DNA of 64,000 nt from JAEUMG01 sp046349315 (GTDB taxonomy: Bacteria > Pseudomonadota > Alphaproteobacteria > Rhizobiales > Aestuariivirgaceae). Positions 1 to 8,273 of this stretch are shown in pieces; position 1 is the first letter of the stretch, and every line of letters begins with the position of its first letter. The notes beneath the pieces were generated by a model. That model did no database searches. It worked only from the letters and a program-made list of their open reading frames with translations, and was not told the DNA's origin. The position numbers and the translations under genes are program-made. The DNA lies in the NCBI GenBank assembly GCA_046349315.1, contig JAXMCQ010000019.1, positions 53,560 through 117,559 of the forward strand. Reading direction: 5' to 3'.

Positions 1-212
1 ATACGGTCGGCATCCCCGATCCCGATCTTCTGATCCGCACCAGCGGTGAACAGCGCATTTCCAACTATCTTCTGTGGCAGTGCGCCTATACGGAGTTCGT
101 CTTCGTCGCCGAGCACTGGCCGGATTTCACCCGCGACACCTTCGAACAGGCGATCGCCGAATATCGCCGGCGCGAACGCCGCTTCGGTGGGCTGGCGGCC
201 CAGACCGCCTGA
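1..212 (+). CDS. uppS: Undecaprenyl diphosphate synthase, C-terminal part
   Basis: The gene is cut by the left edge; about 69 C-terminal residues remain. They include DPDLLIRTSGEQRISNYLLW, the conserved block of cis-prenyltransferases, followed by the typical FVFVAEHWPDF stretch and a basic tail. The enzyme condenses isopentenyl diphosphate onto farnesyl diphosphate in the cytoplasm to make the C55 lipid carrier for peptidoglycan and other envelope polymers. The stop lies two bases before the cdsA start, so the two are very likely co-transcribed and translationally coupled. Identity is secure from the motif and the neighbour; the start and the N-terminal half are outside the window. Confidence 0.93.
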   Translation, partial: TVGIPDPDLLIRTSGEQRISNYLLWQCAYTEFVFVAEHWPDFTRDTFEQAIAEYRRRERRFGGLAAQTA

Positions 213-214
213 CA

Positions 215-1066
215 ATGGCACGTTCCGAGGGGAGTGGCGCATCATCTCCCAAATGGCAGGACCTCGGGCTCCGGGCGCTATCGGCTGCGATACTCATCCC
301 GATTGTGTTGCTCGATGTCTGGCTCGGCGGGGTCTGGTACGAAATTTTCGTTCTATTGATCGGTGTGCTGATCGCCCGTGAGTGGGTCAGGCTTTCTCAC
401 GAGGATCACGATCTTCAACTGGCCTTGCATGTGCTCGCAGTCCTCGCAGCCGGCATCCTTCCCTTCGGCCCGGGATTTCTTGCATCCCTCGGTGTCATCG
501 CCGTTGCATGGGCAATAGGCGCTGGTCTCGCCCGCACGTCCGGCCGACAGGCTTTCTGGCCCTATGTTGGCATCCCCTACGTGGCGGGTGCCACGATGGC
601 CTTGATGGTGCTCGGAACGGACCGCGACTATGGCGCACTTGCCATCGTCTGGCTGATGGCGGTGATTTGGGCAGCCGACAGCCTTGCCTATTTTGCCGGC
701 CGCACCATCGGCGGCCCGAAACTGGCCCCCATTCTCTCGCCAAAAAAGACCTGGGCGGGTCTTGGTGGCGCCATTGCCGGGGGCGTTCTCGCGTCCCTTG
801 CGGTCGCCATTCTGTCCGGCCTGCCATCGCTCGCCATGCTGGGCCTTCTTGGAGGCCTCCTGGCAGTAGTCGGGCAGGCGGGTGATCTCTTCAAATCGGC
901 GCTCAAGCGGCACTATGGCGTCAAGGACGCCGGAAGACTGATTCCCGGCCACGGCGGCGTGCTCGACCGCGTCGACGGACTGGTCGCTGCGGCAATGGCC
1001 GCAGCCGTCATCGGGGCCCTTCATAGTGGCTATTCTGCAGCAGGTTCAGGTCTTCTGAACTGGTAA
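215..1066 (+). CDS. cdsA: Phosphatidate cytidylyltransferase
   Basis: This 283-aa polytopic membrane protein converts phosphatidic acid and CTP to CDP-diacylglycerol, the precursor of the cell's phospholipids. The family signature is near the C-terminus (about residues 236-254, KDAGRLIPGHGGVLDRVDG), preceded by SALKRHYG. Most of residues 20-220 is hydrophobic and forms several membrane segments. The open frame extends further upstream, but that part overlaps uppS; the ATG two bases after the uppS stop gives a normal family length. In many alphaproteobacteria dxr follows cdsA, but here rseP is next. Confidence 0.95.
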   Translation: MARSEGSGASSPKWQDLGLRALSAAILIPIVLLDVWLGGVWYEIFVLLIGVLIAREWVRLSHEDHDLQLALHVLAVLAAGILPFGPGFLASLGVIAVAWAIGAGLARTSGRQAFWPYVGIPYVAGATMALMVLGTDRDYGALAIVWLMAVIWAADSLAYFAGRTIGGPKLAPILSPKKTWAGLGGAIAGGVLASLAVAILSGLPSLAMLGLLGGLLAVVGQAGDLFKSALKRHYGVKDAGRLIPGHGGVLDRVDGLVAAAMAAAVIGALHSGYSAAGSGLLNW

Positions 1067-1077
1067 CCATGATTTGC

Positions 1078-1120
1078 CGAAATATTGTCTCAATGCCGCG
1101 ATTGTGTGGTTAATATTTCG
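1078..1120. promoter_or_regulatory. Inverted repeat in the cdsA-rseP gap
   Basis: CGAAATATT at 1078-1086 is repeated inverted as AATATTTCG at 1112-1120, separated by 25 bases, in the 85-bp space between cdsA and rseP. It is AT-rich against the surrounding coding sequence. It could be a regulator site or part of an rseP promoter, but no recognised consensus was identified and chance is possible. Confidence 0.25.
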
Positions 1121-1151
1121 TCACTGAATGGCGGGGCGCTAGGGTTAGGGC

Positions 1152-2294
1152 ATGAGTTTTTTCTTCAATCTTGATCTGGGTTTAGTCGGCATCCTGGCCT
1201 ATGCCCTAGCTTTTCTGGTAGCCCTTACGATCATCGTTTTCATTCATGAATACGGGCATTTCCAGGTTGCCCGCTGGTGCGGCGTCAATGTCGAGACGTT
1301 CTCCGTCGGTTTCGGACGCGAGATTTTCGGTTGGACCGACCGTTACGGAACGCGCTGGAAGATCGGCTGGATACCACTCGGCGGATTCGTGAAATTCGAA
1401 GGCGATTCCAACGCAGCGAGCATGCCTGACGACCCGGCTTCACGACCGCCCTCCACAGGTGATTTTCACCAGAAGAAGGTTTGGCAGCGGGCCGCCGTCG
1501 TGGTGGCCGGCCCCATGGCGAATTTTCTGTTGGCCATCTTCATCTTCGCCCTGTCGGCAATGACAATCGGCGTGCCGATCAATGAGCCGCGAATCGATGG
1601 GGTGGTCCAGGGCGGGGTTGCCGAGCAGGCGGGGATTCTGCCCGGCGACTACATCCGCACGATCAATGGCAATGCTATCGAATCCTTCTTCGAACTGGCC
1701 GAAACGGTAAGGTTCCGGCCGGGGGAACACCTCGTTCTCGGCGTTGAGCGCCAAGGTCAACTCCACACCATCGATATCACCGTGGGATCGCGCGTGGAGA
1801 CCGATCCCTGGGCTGGCAAGCTGAATGTCGGCTTCCTGGGCGTCGAGCATCGCAACGACAATGACATGCGCATCGAACGTCGGTCGCTGCTGTCGTCACT
1901 CGATTACGGCGTCGACCGCACCTGGATGATCGTCGACCTGACCCTCCGCTACATCAAGAAACTGTTCCTTGGCCAAGAAAGCCCGGCCCAGCTGGGCGGT
2001 GTCATGTCGATGGCAAAAGCCGCAGGCGATGCCGCCTCGCAGGGCTTGCTGCCTTTTGTCTGGGTTATTGGCTTTTTATCGGTCAGTATCGGATTGATTA
2101 ACCTGTTTCCGATTCCAATGCTCGATGGTGGGCATCTTGTGTTTTACGCGATCGAGGCCGTACGGCGCCGACCGCTTGACGCCAATGCCCAGGAGTGGTG
2201 CTATCGAATCGGCTTTTCACTGGTTCTTGCACTGATGTTGATTGGGAACGGCAACGACGTCTGGCGCTACTTCAAGCCAATTCTAGGCCTTTGA
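1152..2294 (+). CDS. rseP: RIP zinc metalloprotease RseP
   Basis: This is a 380-aa site-2 protease of the inner membrane. It cleaves membrane-embedded anti-sigma factors, and in this class also leftover signal peptides. The zinc-binding HEYGH is at residues 32-36 inside the first membrane helix. A PDZ domain follows (about residues 120-210), and the second active-site motif NLFPIPMLDGGH is near residues 316-327, giving the aspartate ligand. The ATG follows a purine-rich GGGTTAGGG. It precedes bamA, as in most alphaproteobacteria, which ties it to envelope homeostasis. Confidence 0.95.
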   Translation: MSFFFNLDLGLVGILAYALAFLVALTIIVFIHEYGHFQVARWCGVNVETFSVGFGREIFGWTDRYGTRWKIGWIPLGGFVKFEGDSNAASMPDDPASRPPSTGDFHQKKVWQRAAVVVAGPMANFLLAIFIFALSAMTIGVPINEPRIDGVVQGGVAEQAGILPGDYIRTINGNAIESFFELAETVRFRPGEHLVLGVERQGQLHTIDITVGSRVETDPWAGKLNVGFLGVEHRNDNDMRIERRSLLSSLDYGVDRTWMIVDLTLRYIKKLFLGQESPAQLGGVMSMAKAAGDAASQGLLPFVWVIGFLSVSIGLINLFPIPMLDGGHLVFYAIEAVRRRPLDANAQEWCYRIGFSLVLALMLIGNGNDVWRYFKPILGL

Positions 2295-2406
2295 TAATAC
2301 GACGATATCTTTCATTTGCATTCGTCGATTAAGGGCGTAAAAGGGGCGGCAAGAACAAGCCAAAGTGATGCGGGGCGGCGTCGACTTGAGGGTGATTGGC
2401 TAGCTT

Positions 2407-4767
2407 ATGAGTTATCGGTTTTTTGCAGTTTGGCTGTGGGCCCTGGTGTTTGCGGTGCTGGGTCCCGTGGCTGCGCCGAAGTTTCTTGCCTCTCAGGCCG
2501 AAGCCCAGACGATTTCCCGGATTGTCGTGGAAGGCAACCAGCGCATCGAGCCTGACACCGTCATTTCGTACATGCAGATCAATCCGGGCGATCCTTACGA
2601 TGCCATGCTGGTCGACGAGTCGGTCAAGGCGCTTTTCCAGACCGGCCTGTTTGCCGACGTCAAGATTTTCATGCGCGGATCCTCCCTCGTCGTGGTTGTG
2701 GAAGAGAACCCGCTCATCAATCGCGTGAATTTCGAGGGCAACAGCGAGATCAAGGACAAGGACCTCGCAAAGGAAGTCGAGTTGCGCGAGCGAACGGTGC
2801 TCACGCGCGCCCGCGTCCAAAGCGATGTCCAGCGCATCATCACGCTTTACCGGCGCTCAGGCTATTATTCGGCGCGCGTCGAACCCAAGATTATCCGCTT
2901 GCCGCAGAATCGCGTCGATCTGGTCTTCGAGATCGACGAGGGCGCGGAAACCAAAGTAGCTTCGATTGCTTTCGTCGGGAATCAATCGTTCAGCGATAGC
3001 GATTTGCGTGCCGTGATCACCACCAAGGAATCGGCATGGTGGAAATTCATGTCGACGGCGGATCGGTATGATCCGGACCGCCTCAACTACGACAAAGAGC
3101 TGCTTCGCCGCTATTATCTCAAGACCGGCTATGCGGACGTCAAGATCATATCTGCCGACGCCGAACTCGCACCCGACGGCGAGAGCTTTTACATTACCTT
3201 CGTTGTTGACGAGGGCCCCCTTTACAAGATTGCTTCGGTAACGATCGACGAAGGCGACACAAATCTCGATCCGGCGAACTTGCGCGCCGTAGTTGCGCTT
3301 GGTGCGGGTGAAGATTACGACGCCACCAAGATCGACCGGACGGTGGAAAAGATCACTATTGAAGCCGGCAAGGCAGGCTACGCATTCGCCAAGGTCGAGC
3401 CTGAGATATCGCGCGACCCCGCCAATCGCACTTTGGCTGTCACATACAGGATTGTCGAAGGGCCACGTACCTATATCGAGCGGATCGATATTGTAGGTAA
3501 CCGCCGCACCAGGGACGAAGTCATACGCCGCGAACTTCGCTTGTACGAGGGCGACGCGTATAATCGCGTCCTTGTCGATCGCGCGCGCCGGCGTCTAACC
3601 GCGCTCGACTTCTTCGAAAAGATCGATTTCAAGGAAGAGCAGGGCTCGGCACCGGATAAGGTGATCCTCACCATCGATCTCGTCGAGAAATCGACCGGCT
3701 CTCTCAACTTCTCTGCTGGCTATTCGACCAGTGACGGTGTGATTCTGGGCGTTTCGGTTTCTGAACGAAACTTCATGGGTCGCGGACAGTTTGTGAAGCT
3801 CAACACGAATCTGAGCCTTGACAGGCAATCGGTCGATTTCAGCTTTACCGAGCCCTATTTCATGGGGATGCCGCTGGCCGTCGGCACCGATCTCTACACA
3901 ACCTACACGGACGATCAAACTTCGTCGTCATATTCGGTCTTCGCCGTCGGCGGTGCGCTCCGTGCCGGCTTCAGGATTGATGAATTCCAAGGCATGGGTT
4001 TCAGGTACAGCCTCGCCCGCCGCGATGTTGGGGACGTCCCAGAGAAGGCCTCGCTCGCGATCCAGGACTCGGAAGGCGTTACCTGGAAATCGATGATTGG
4101 CAGCACCTATACCTATGACGATCTTGACAATCCCGTGAAGCCGACAAAGGGCTTCCGCGGCAAAGTTGGCGTCGACGTCGCAGGCCTGGGCGGCGACGTC
4201 TACTACGTGGGAACCGAGGTAAACGGCTGGTACTTCTACCCGATTTATGAGGAGAAGGTCGTTCTGAAGCTCGAGGCCAATGCCGGCGTCGAGCAACCCT
4301 GGAACGACAAGGATGTTCCGATTCAAGACCGATACACGAAGGGCGGCGATAGTTTCCGTGGATTCATGCCCCAGGGTGTAGGCCCCCGCCAGGAAAACTC
4401 GGCGACCGGACACAAGGATGCGATTGGCGGCCAAGTCTATGCGATCGGTACGGTCGAAATGACATTCCCGCTCGGCCTGCCGGAGGAATTCGGCCTGGAA
4501 GGCTCCGTCTTTTCGGACTTCGGTACCGTCTTCGATGCCCCGGAAAAGACAACCAAGAGCGAAGCAGAGTGCGCTGCGCAGATTCCGCCTTTGGAAGCAC
4601 CCTGCAACCAAGTCTTCGATACCGCCGCCATGCGTGCTTCAGTCGGTGCTGGCGTGATCTGGCAGTCGCCCTTTGGACCGTTACGCGTCGATCTGTCCTA
4701 TCCCTTCGCGAAGGCCGACTACGACAAGACCGAATATTTCCGCTTCAGCTTCGGAAGCCGCTTCTAG
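2407..4767 (+). CDS. bamA: Outer membrane protein assembly factor BamA
   Basis: The 786-aa protein is the beta-barrel insertase of the outer membrane. A signal peptide ends near residue 36 (ASQAEAQ), followed by five POTRA domains (about 37-365; several contain the VEGN/VGN turn). A C-terminal 16-strand barrel carries the SFRGF variant of the conserved loop motif in GGDSFRGFMPQG and ends in phenylalanine (SFGSRF), the outer-membrane targeting signal. Its presence shows a true outer membrane. The usual downstream neighbour lpxD is absent; fabZ starts 77 bp later. Confidence 0.96.
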   Translation: MSYRFFAVWLWALVFAVLGPVAAPKFLASQAEAQTISRIVVEGNQRIEPDTVISYMQINPGDPYDAMLVDESVKALFQTGLFADVKIFMRGSSLVVVVEENPLINRVNFEGNSEIKDKDLAKEVELRERTVLTRARVQSDVQRIITLYRRSGYYSARVEPKIIRLPQNRVDLVFEIDEGAETKVASIAFVGNQSFSDSDLRAVITTKESAWWKFMSTADRYDPDRLNYDKELLRRYYLKTGYADVKIISADAELAPDGESFYITFVVDEGPLYKIASVTIDEGDTNLDPANLRAVVALGAGEDYDATKIDRTVEKITIEAGKAGYAFAKVEPEISRDPANRTLAVTYRIVEGPRTYIERIDIVGNRRTRDEVIRRELRLYEGDAYNRVLVDRARRRLTALDFFEKIDFKEEQGSAPDKVILTIDLVEKSTGSLNFSAGYSTSDGVILGVSVSERNFMGRGQFVKLNTNLSLDRQSVDFSFTEPYFMGMPLAVGTDLYTTYTDDQTSSSYSVFAVGGALRAGFRIDEFQGMGFRYSLARRDVGDVPEKASLAIQDSEGVTWKSMIGSTYTYDDLDNPVKPTKGFRGKVGVDVAGLGGDVYYVGTEVNGWYFYPIYEEKVVLKLEANAGVEQPWNDKDVPIQDRYTKGGDSFRGFMPQGVGPRQENSATGHKDAIGGQVYAIGTVEMTFPLGLPEEFGLEGSVFSDFGTVFDAPEKTTKSEAECAAQIPPLEAPCNQVFDTAAMRASVGAGVIWQSPFGPLRVDLSYPFAKADYDKTEYFRFSFGSRF

Positions 4768-4799
4768 GAGAGGCGCGGAGAAGGCAACTGGTATGATGA

Positions 4800-4827
4800 T
4801 TTGCGGACGGGTCATTCCGTCCGCAAA
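4800..4827 (+). promoter_or_regulatory. Perfect 11-bp hairpin between bamA and fabZ
   Basis: TTTGCGGACGG (4800-4810) and CCGTCCGCAAA (4817-4827) form an uninterrupted 11-bp stem with a GTCATT loop, 17 bp before the fabZ start. It is followed by CGCTTTGGGG rather than a T-run, so it does not look like a complete intrinsic terminator. It may act as an RNA processing or stability element between the two cistrons. It lies where lpxD normally sits. Confidence 0.5.
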
Positions 4828-4844
4828 CGCTTTGGGGACAGGGC

Positions 4845-5318
4845 ATGTCAGAACAATCGCCGGCGTTGGATAGCGCGGATATCGCGCGCATCATGAAACT
4901 ATTGCCGCATCGCTACCCCTTCCTATTGATCGATCGGCTGATCGATATTGACGGCGACCAATCCTGTACCGGGGTAAAGAACGTCACAATCAACGAGCCG
5001 TTCTTTCAAGGTCATTTTCCGGGCGCTCCGGTTATGCCGGGCGTCCTCATCATCGAAGCCATGGCCCAAACCGCCGGCGCGCTTGTCCTGAACACGTTAG
5101 GCGATGAGCACGCCGGCAAGCTCGTCTTTTTCATGTCGATCGACGCCGCCCGATTTCGCAAGCCGGTTTTGCCGGGCGACACCGTGCATATCCACGTCAA
5201 GCTTACGCAGAAGCGGCCACCGGTATGGAAATACGCCGCCGAGGCTCAGGTCGACGGCAAGAAGGTGGCTGAGGCCGAAATCGGCGCGATGCTGATGAAC
5301 GATCGCGGGAAAAGCTAA
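4845..5318 (+). CDS. fabZ: 3-hydroxyacyl-[acyl-carrier-protein] dehydratase FabZ
   Basis: This 157-aa hot-dog-fold enzyme dehydrates 3-hydroxyacyl-ACP in fatty acid elongation. The characteristic LPHRYPFLLIDR block is at about residues 20-31. The catalytic histidine is in GHFPGAPVMPGV and the catalytic glutamate in IIEAMAQTAG. In related genomes fabZ sits between lpxD and lpxA; here both flanks are different. Its stop (5316-5318) overlaps the stop of the convergent gltA by two bases, so no lpxA, lpxI or lpxB follows. Confidence 0.95.
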   Translation: MSEQSPALDSADIARIMKLLPHRYPFLLIDRLIDIDGDQSCTGVKNVTINEPFFQGHFPGAPVMPGVLIIEAMAQTAGALVLNTLGDEHAGKLVFFMSIDAARFRKPVLPGDTVHIHVKLTQKRPPVWKYAAEAQVDGKKVAEAEIGAMLMNDRGKS

Positions 5319-6616
5319 CGGCTGCGCCGGCTCATTGGGATATAGTCCCGTCGCGGCGAACCCGTATAAAGTTGGCGGGGCCGACCGATCTTCTGAGACG
5401 GATCTTCGATCATTTCCTTCCACTGAGCGATCCAGCCGACCGTGCGTGCTACGGCAAAGAGCACGGTGAACATCGATGTCGGGAAGCCCAGCGCGCGAAG
5501 GATGATGCCCGAGTAGAAGTCGACATTCGGATAGAGCTTGCGTTCGATGAAATAGGAGTCGCTGAGCGCCGCCTTCTCAAGCTCGCGTGCGACATCGAGC
5601 AGGGGATCGTCCTTGATGCCGAGCTCGCCCAGCACCTCGTGGGCGGTTTTCTGCATGATCTTGGCGCGTGGATCGTAATTCTTATAGACGCGATGACCGA
5701 AGCCCATGAGACGCGTATGTTGCGACTTGTCTTTTACCCTGGCGATGAAGGCCGGAACCTTGGCCGGATCGCCGATCTCACCAAGCATCTGAAGCGCCGC
5801 TTCATTGGCACCTCCATGCGCCGGACCCCAGAGGCAGGCAATGCCGGCAGCAATGCATGCGAAGGGATTGGCGCCTGAAGAACCCGCAAGCCTTACAGTC
5901 GAGGTGGAAGCATTCTGTTCGTGGTCCGCGTGCAGGATGAAGATCTTGTCCATCGCCCGCGCCAGCACCGGATTGACCTTGTACTCTTCGCAAGGGACGG
6001 CGAAGCACATGTGCAGGAAGTTCGCGGCGTAGGAGAGGCTGTTCTTCGGGTAAACGAAGGGCTGGCCGATATGATACTTGAACGCCATGGCGGCGATCGT
6101 CGGCAGCTTTGCAATCATGCGCCGCGATGCGATCTCACGCTGCTTGGGATCATTGATGTCGGTTGAGTCGTGATAGAAGGCCGACATCGCGCCAACCACG
6201 CCGACCAAAACCGCCATGGGATGAGCATCGCGCCGGAAGCCGGAATAGAACCGGCTCATCTGCTCGTGGATCATCGTGTGATGCGTGATCGCGTGTTCGA
6301 ATTCTTTGCGCTGCGCGGCATTGGGAAGTTCGCCGTAATAGAGGAGGTAGCAGGTCTCGATGAAATCGCCATGCTCTGCAAGCTGCTCGATCGGATAGCC
6401 GCGATAGAGCAGCACGCCTTCGTCACCATCGATATAGGTGATCTTCGACTCGCATGACGCTGTCGACGAGAAGCCCGGATCGTAAGTGAAGACCCCACCT
6501 TCATTGTAGAGCTTGGTGATCTCGAAGACGTCGGGACCCAGAGTGCCATGTCGGATCGGAAGGTCCAGCGTCTTGCCTTCGATCGACAATTTTGCCGTGG
6601 TTGCTTTGTCGGCCAT
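5315..6616 (-). CDS. gltA: Citrate synthase
   Basis: This 433-aa type II citrate synthase condenses oxaloacetate and acetyl-CoA in the first TCA-cycle step. Active-site regions are visible: HADHEQNAST, then GFGHRVYKNYDPRAK with the catalytic histidine, and the C-terminal FTVLFAVARTVGWIAQW. The start chosen is MADKATTAK, preceded by GAGGAGG at good spacing; the nine-residue extension upstream has no such site. The gene lies 129 bp downstream of gltX on the same strand and converges on fabZ with overlapping stops. Confidence 0.96.
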   Translation of the reverse strand: MADKATTAKLSIEGKTLDLPIRHGTLGPDVFEITKLYNEGGVFTYDPGFSSTASCESKITYIDGDEGVLLYRGYPIEQLAEHGDFIETCYLLYYGELPNAAQRKEFEHAITHHTMIHEQMSRFYSGFRRDAHPMAVLVGVVGAMSAFYHDSTDINDPKQREIASRRMIAKLPTIAAMAFKYHIGQPFVYPKNSLSYAANFLHMCFAVPCEEYKVNPVLARAMDKIFILHADHEQNASTSTVRLAGSSGANPFACIAAGIACLWGPAHGGANEAALQMLGEIGDPAKVPAFIARVKDKSQHTRLMGFGHRVYKNYDPRAKIMQKTAHEVLGELGIKDDPLLDVARELEKAALSDSYFIERKLYPNVDFYSGIILRALGFPTSMFTVLFAVARTVGWIAQWKEMIEDPSQKIGRPRQLYTGSPRRDYIPMSRRSR

Positions 6617-6745
6617 GTCTGCCTCCTCGCGCTTCGCGCTCATCCTGTCTCGGAAGTTCGACGATCAGGTAAACGCCGATTGGCTTCGCAGCTCCGACCC
6701 GATTATCCCACCATGTAGCAAAAGGGTCAATATCACTGACCTGTT

Positions 6746-8173
6746 TTACGTGGAGTGATCTTTGATCCGGGCAAGCGATTCAGTACGGCCGAGAACCTCA
6801 AGCACATCGAATATTCCAGGTGACGTATTGGTTCCGGTCAAGGCAGCACGTAATGGTTGCGCCAGCTTGCCGAGTTTCAAGTTTTCCTTTTCGGCCACGG
6901 CCTTCAGCGCTGCTTCAAGGCCTGGCGCTAGCCAGTCGCCATCAGGAATAGTGCCCAGGGCCGCAATGCTGAGCGCATTCGCTGTCCTGCCTTCCGTATT
7001 GAGAATTTGTGCAGCCTTGTCATCGAGCTTTAGTGGCCGTGTGGCGAACAAGAACTTCGCGCCATTCATCAGATCGACGAGAGTCTTCGCGCGCTCCTTG
7101 AGACCGGGCAGCGCGCGCAAGAGCTTCGCGCGCATCTCGGCATCGATCTGAGCCAATAAATCGGGCCCGCCCTCGACATGCGGCAGGAAGGCGAGGAAAT
7201 GGTCGAGCAGCACTTCGTCCGGCGTATTGCGGATGTAATGGCCGTTGAGGTTCTCGAGCTTGGCAAAATCGAAGCGCGCGGCTGACTTGCCGACGCCGTC
7301 GAGGTCGAACCATTTGATCATCTGCTCGGTCGAAAAAATCTCATCATCGCCATGGCTCCAACCGAGGCGCGCCAGATAGTTCCGCATTGCTTCCGGGAGG
7401 TACCCCATCGCGCGGTAGGCCTCGACGCCGAGCGCGCCATGGCGCTTCGAGAGCTTGGCACCATCCGGGCCATGGATCAGCGGAATATGCGCCATCAATG
7501 GCACGTCCCACCCCATGGCGCGGTAGATCTGCGTCTGTCGCGCCGCGTTGGTCAGATGGTCGACGCCACGAATGATATGCGTGACACCCATGTCGTGATC
7601 GTCCGCAACGACAGCAAGATTGTAAGTCGGATTACCGTCTGATCGCAGGATGATCAGGTCGTCGAGATCCTTGTTCGGGAATGCGACGCGTCCTTGGACG
7701 GCGTCCTCGATGATGGTTTCGCCCAGTTGCGGTGACTTGAAGCGGATGGCAGGAGCCACGCCGGCGGGCGCCTCCGAAGGGTCACGGTCGCGCCACGTGC
7801 CGTCATAGCGGATTGGACGTTTCTCCGTTTCGGCCTTGGCGCGCATGGCCTCGAGTTCGGCCGGCGTACAGTAGCAGCGATAAGCGGCACCGCGCTTCAG
7901 GAGCTCTTCCACGACCTCGCGATGCCGAGCAACGCGGCCAAACTGCGAGACAGCCTCGCCATCCCATGTAAGGCCGAGCCAGGACAGGCCATCGAGGATC
8001 GCTGCAACAGCGGCATCGGTCGAGCGCTCGCGATCGGTATCCTCAATGCGCAACAGCATCTTGCCACCGGTGCGTTTGGCATAGAGCCAGTTGAAGAGCG
8101 CCGTCCGCCCGCCGCCAATGTGAAGAAATCCGGTCGGGGAGGGAGCAAAACGCGTAACGACCGGCGATGACAT
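6746..8173 (-). CDS. gltX: Glutamyl-tRNA synthetase
   Basis: This 475-aa class I aminoacyl-tRNA synthetase charges tRNA with glutamate. The N-terminus reads RFAPSPTGFLHIGGGRTALF, containing the HIGH-type signature, and the KMSKS-type motif is KLSKRHG near residue 240. A C-terminal helical anticodon-binding region follows. It is divergent from comEC with about 100 bp between and precedes gltA, a gene order found in many Rhizobiales. Some relatives have a second copy that charges tRNA-Gln, so this could be either paralogue. Confidence 0.94.
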   Translation of the reverse strand: MSSPVVTRFAPSPTGFLHIGGGRTALFNWLYAKRTGGKMLLRIEDTDRERSTDAAVAAILDGLSWLGLTWDGEAVSQFGRVARHREVVEELLKRGAAYRCYCTPAELEAMRAKAETEKRPIRYDGTWRDRDPSEAPAGVAPAIRFKSPQLGETIIEDAVQGRVAFPNKDLDDLIILRSDGNPTYNLAVVADDHDMGVTHIIRGVDHLTNAARQTQIYRAMGWDVPLMAHIPLIHGPDGAKLSKRHGALGVEAYRAMGYLPEAMRNYLARLGWSHGDDEIFSTEQMIKWFDLDGVGKSAARFDFAKLENLNGHYIRNTPDEVLLDHFLAFLPHVEGGPDLLAQIDAEMRAKLLRALPGLKERAKTLVDLMNGAKFLFATRPLKLDDKAAQILNTEGRTANALSIAALGTIPDGDWLAPGLEAALKAVAEKENLKLGKLAQPLRAALTGTNTSPGIFDVLEVLGRTESLARIKDHST

Positions 8174-8273
8174 AGAGGCAATTCTCCTTCACAATAACCT
8201 TACGGCAGTCGACATGCCGCAGGCGCGGATGCGTTAGCACGCGGATGGTCGAGAGGTAAGGGGACGGGCGGAC

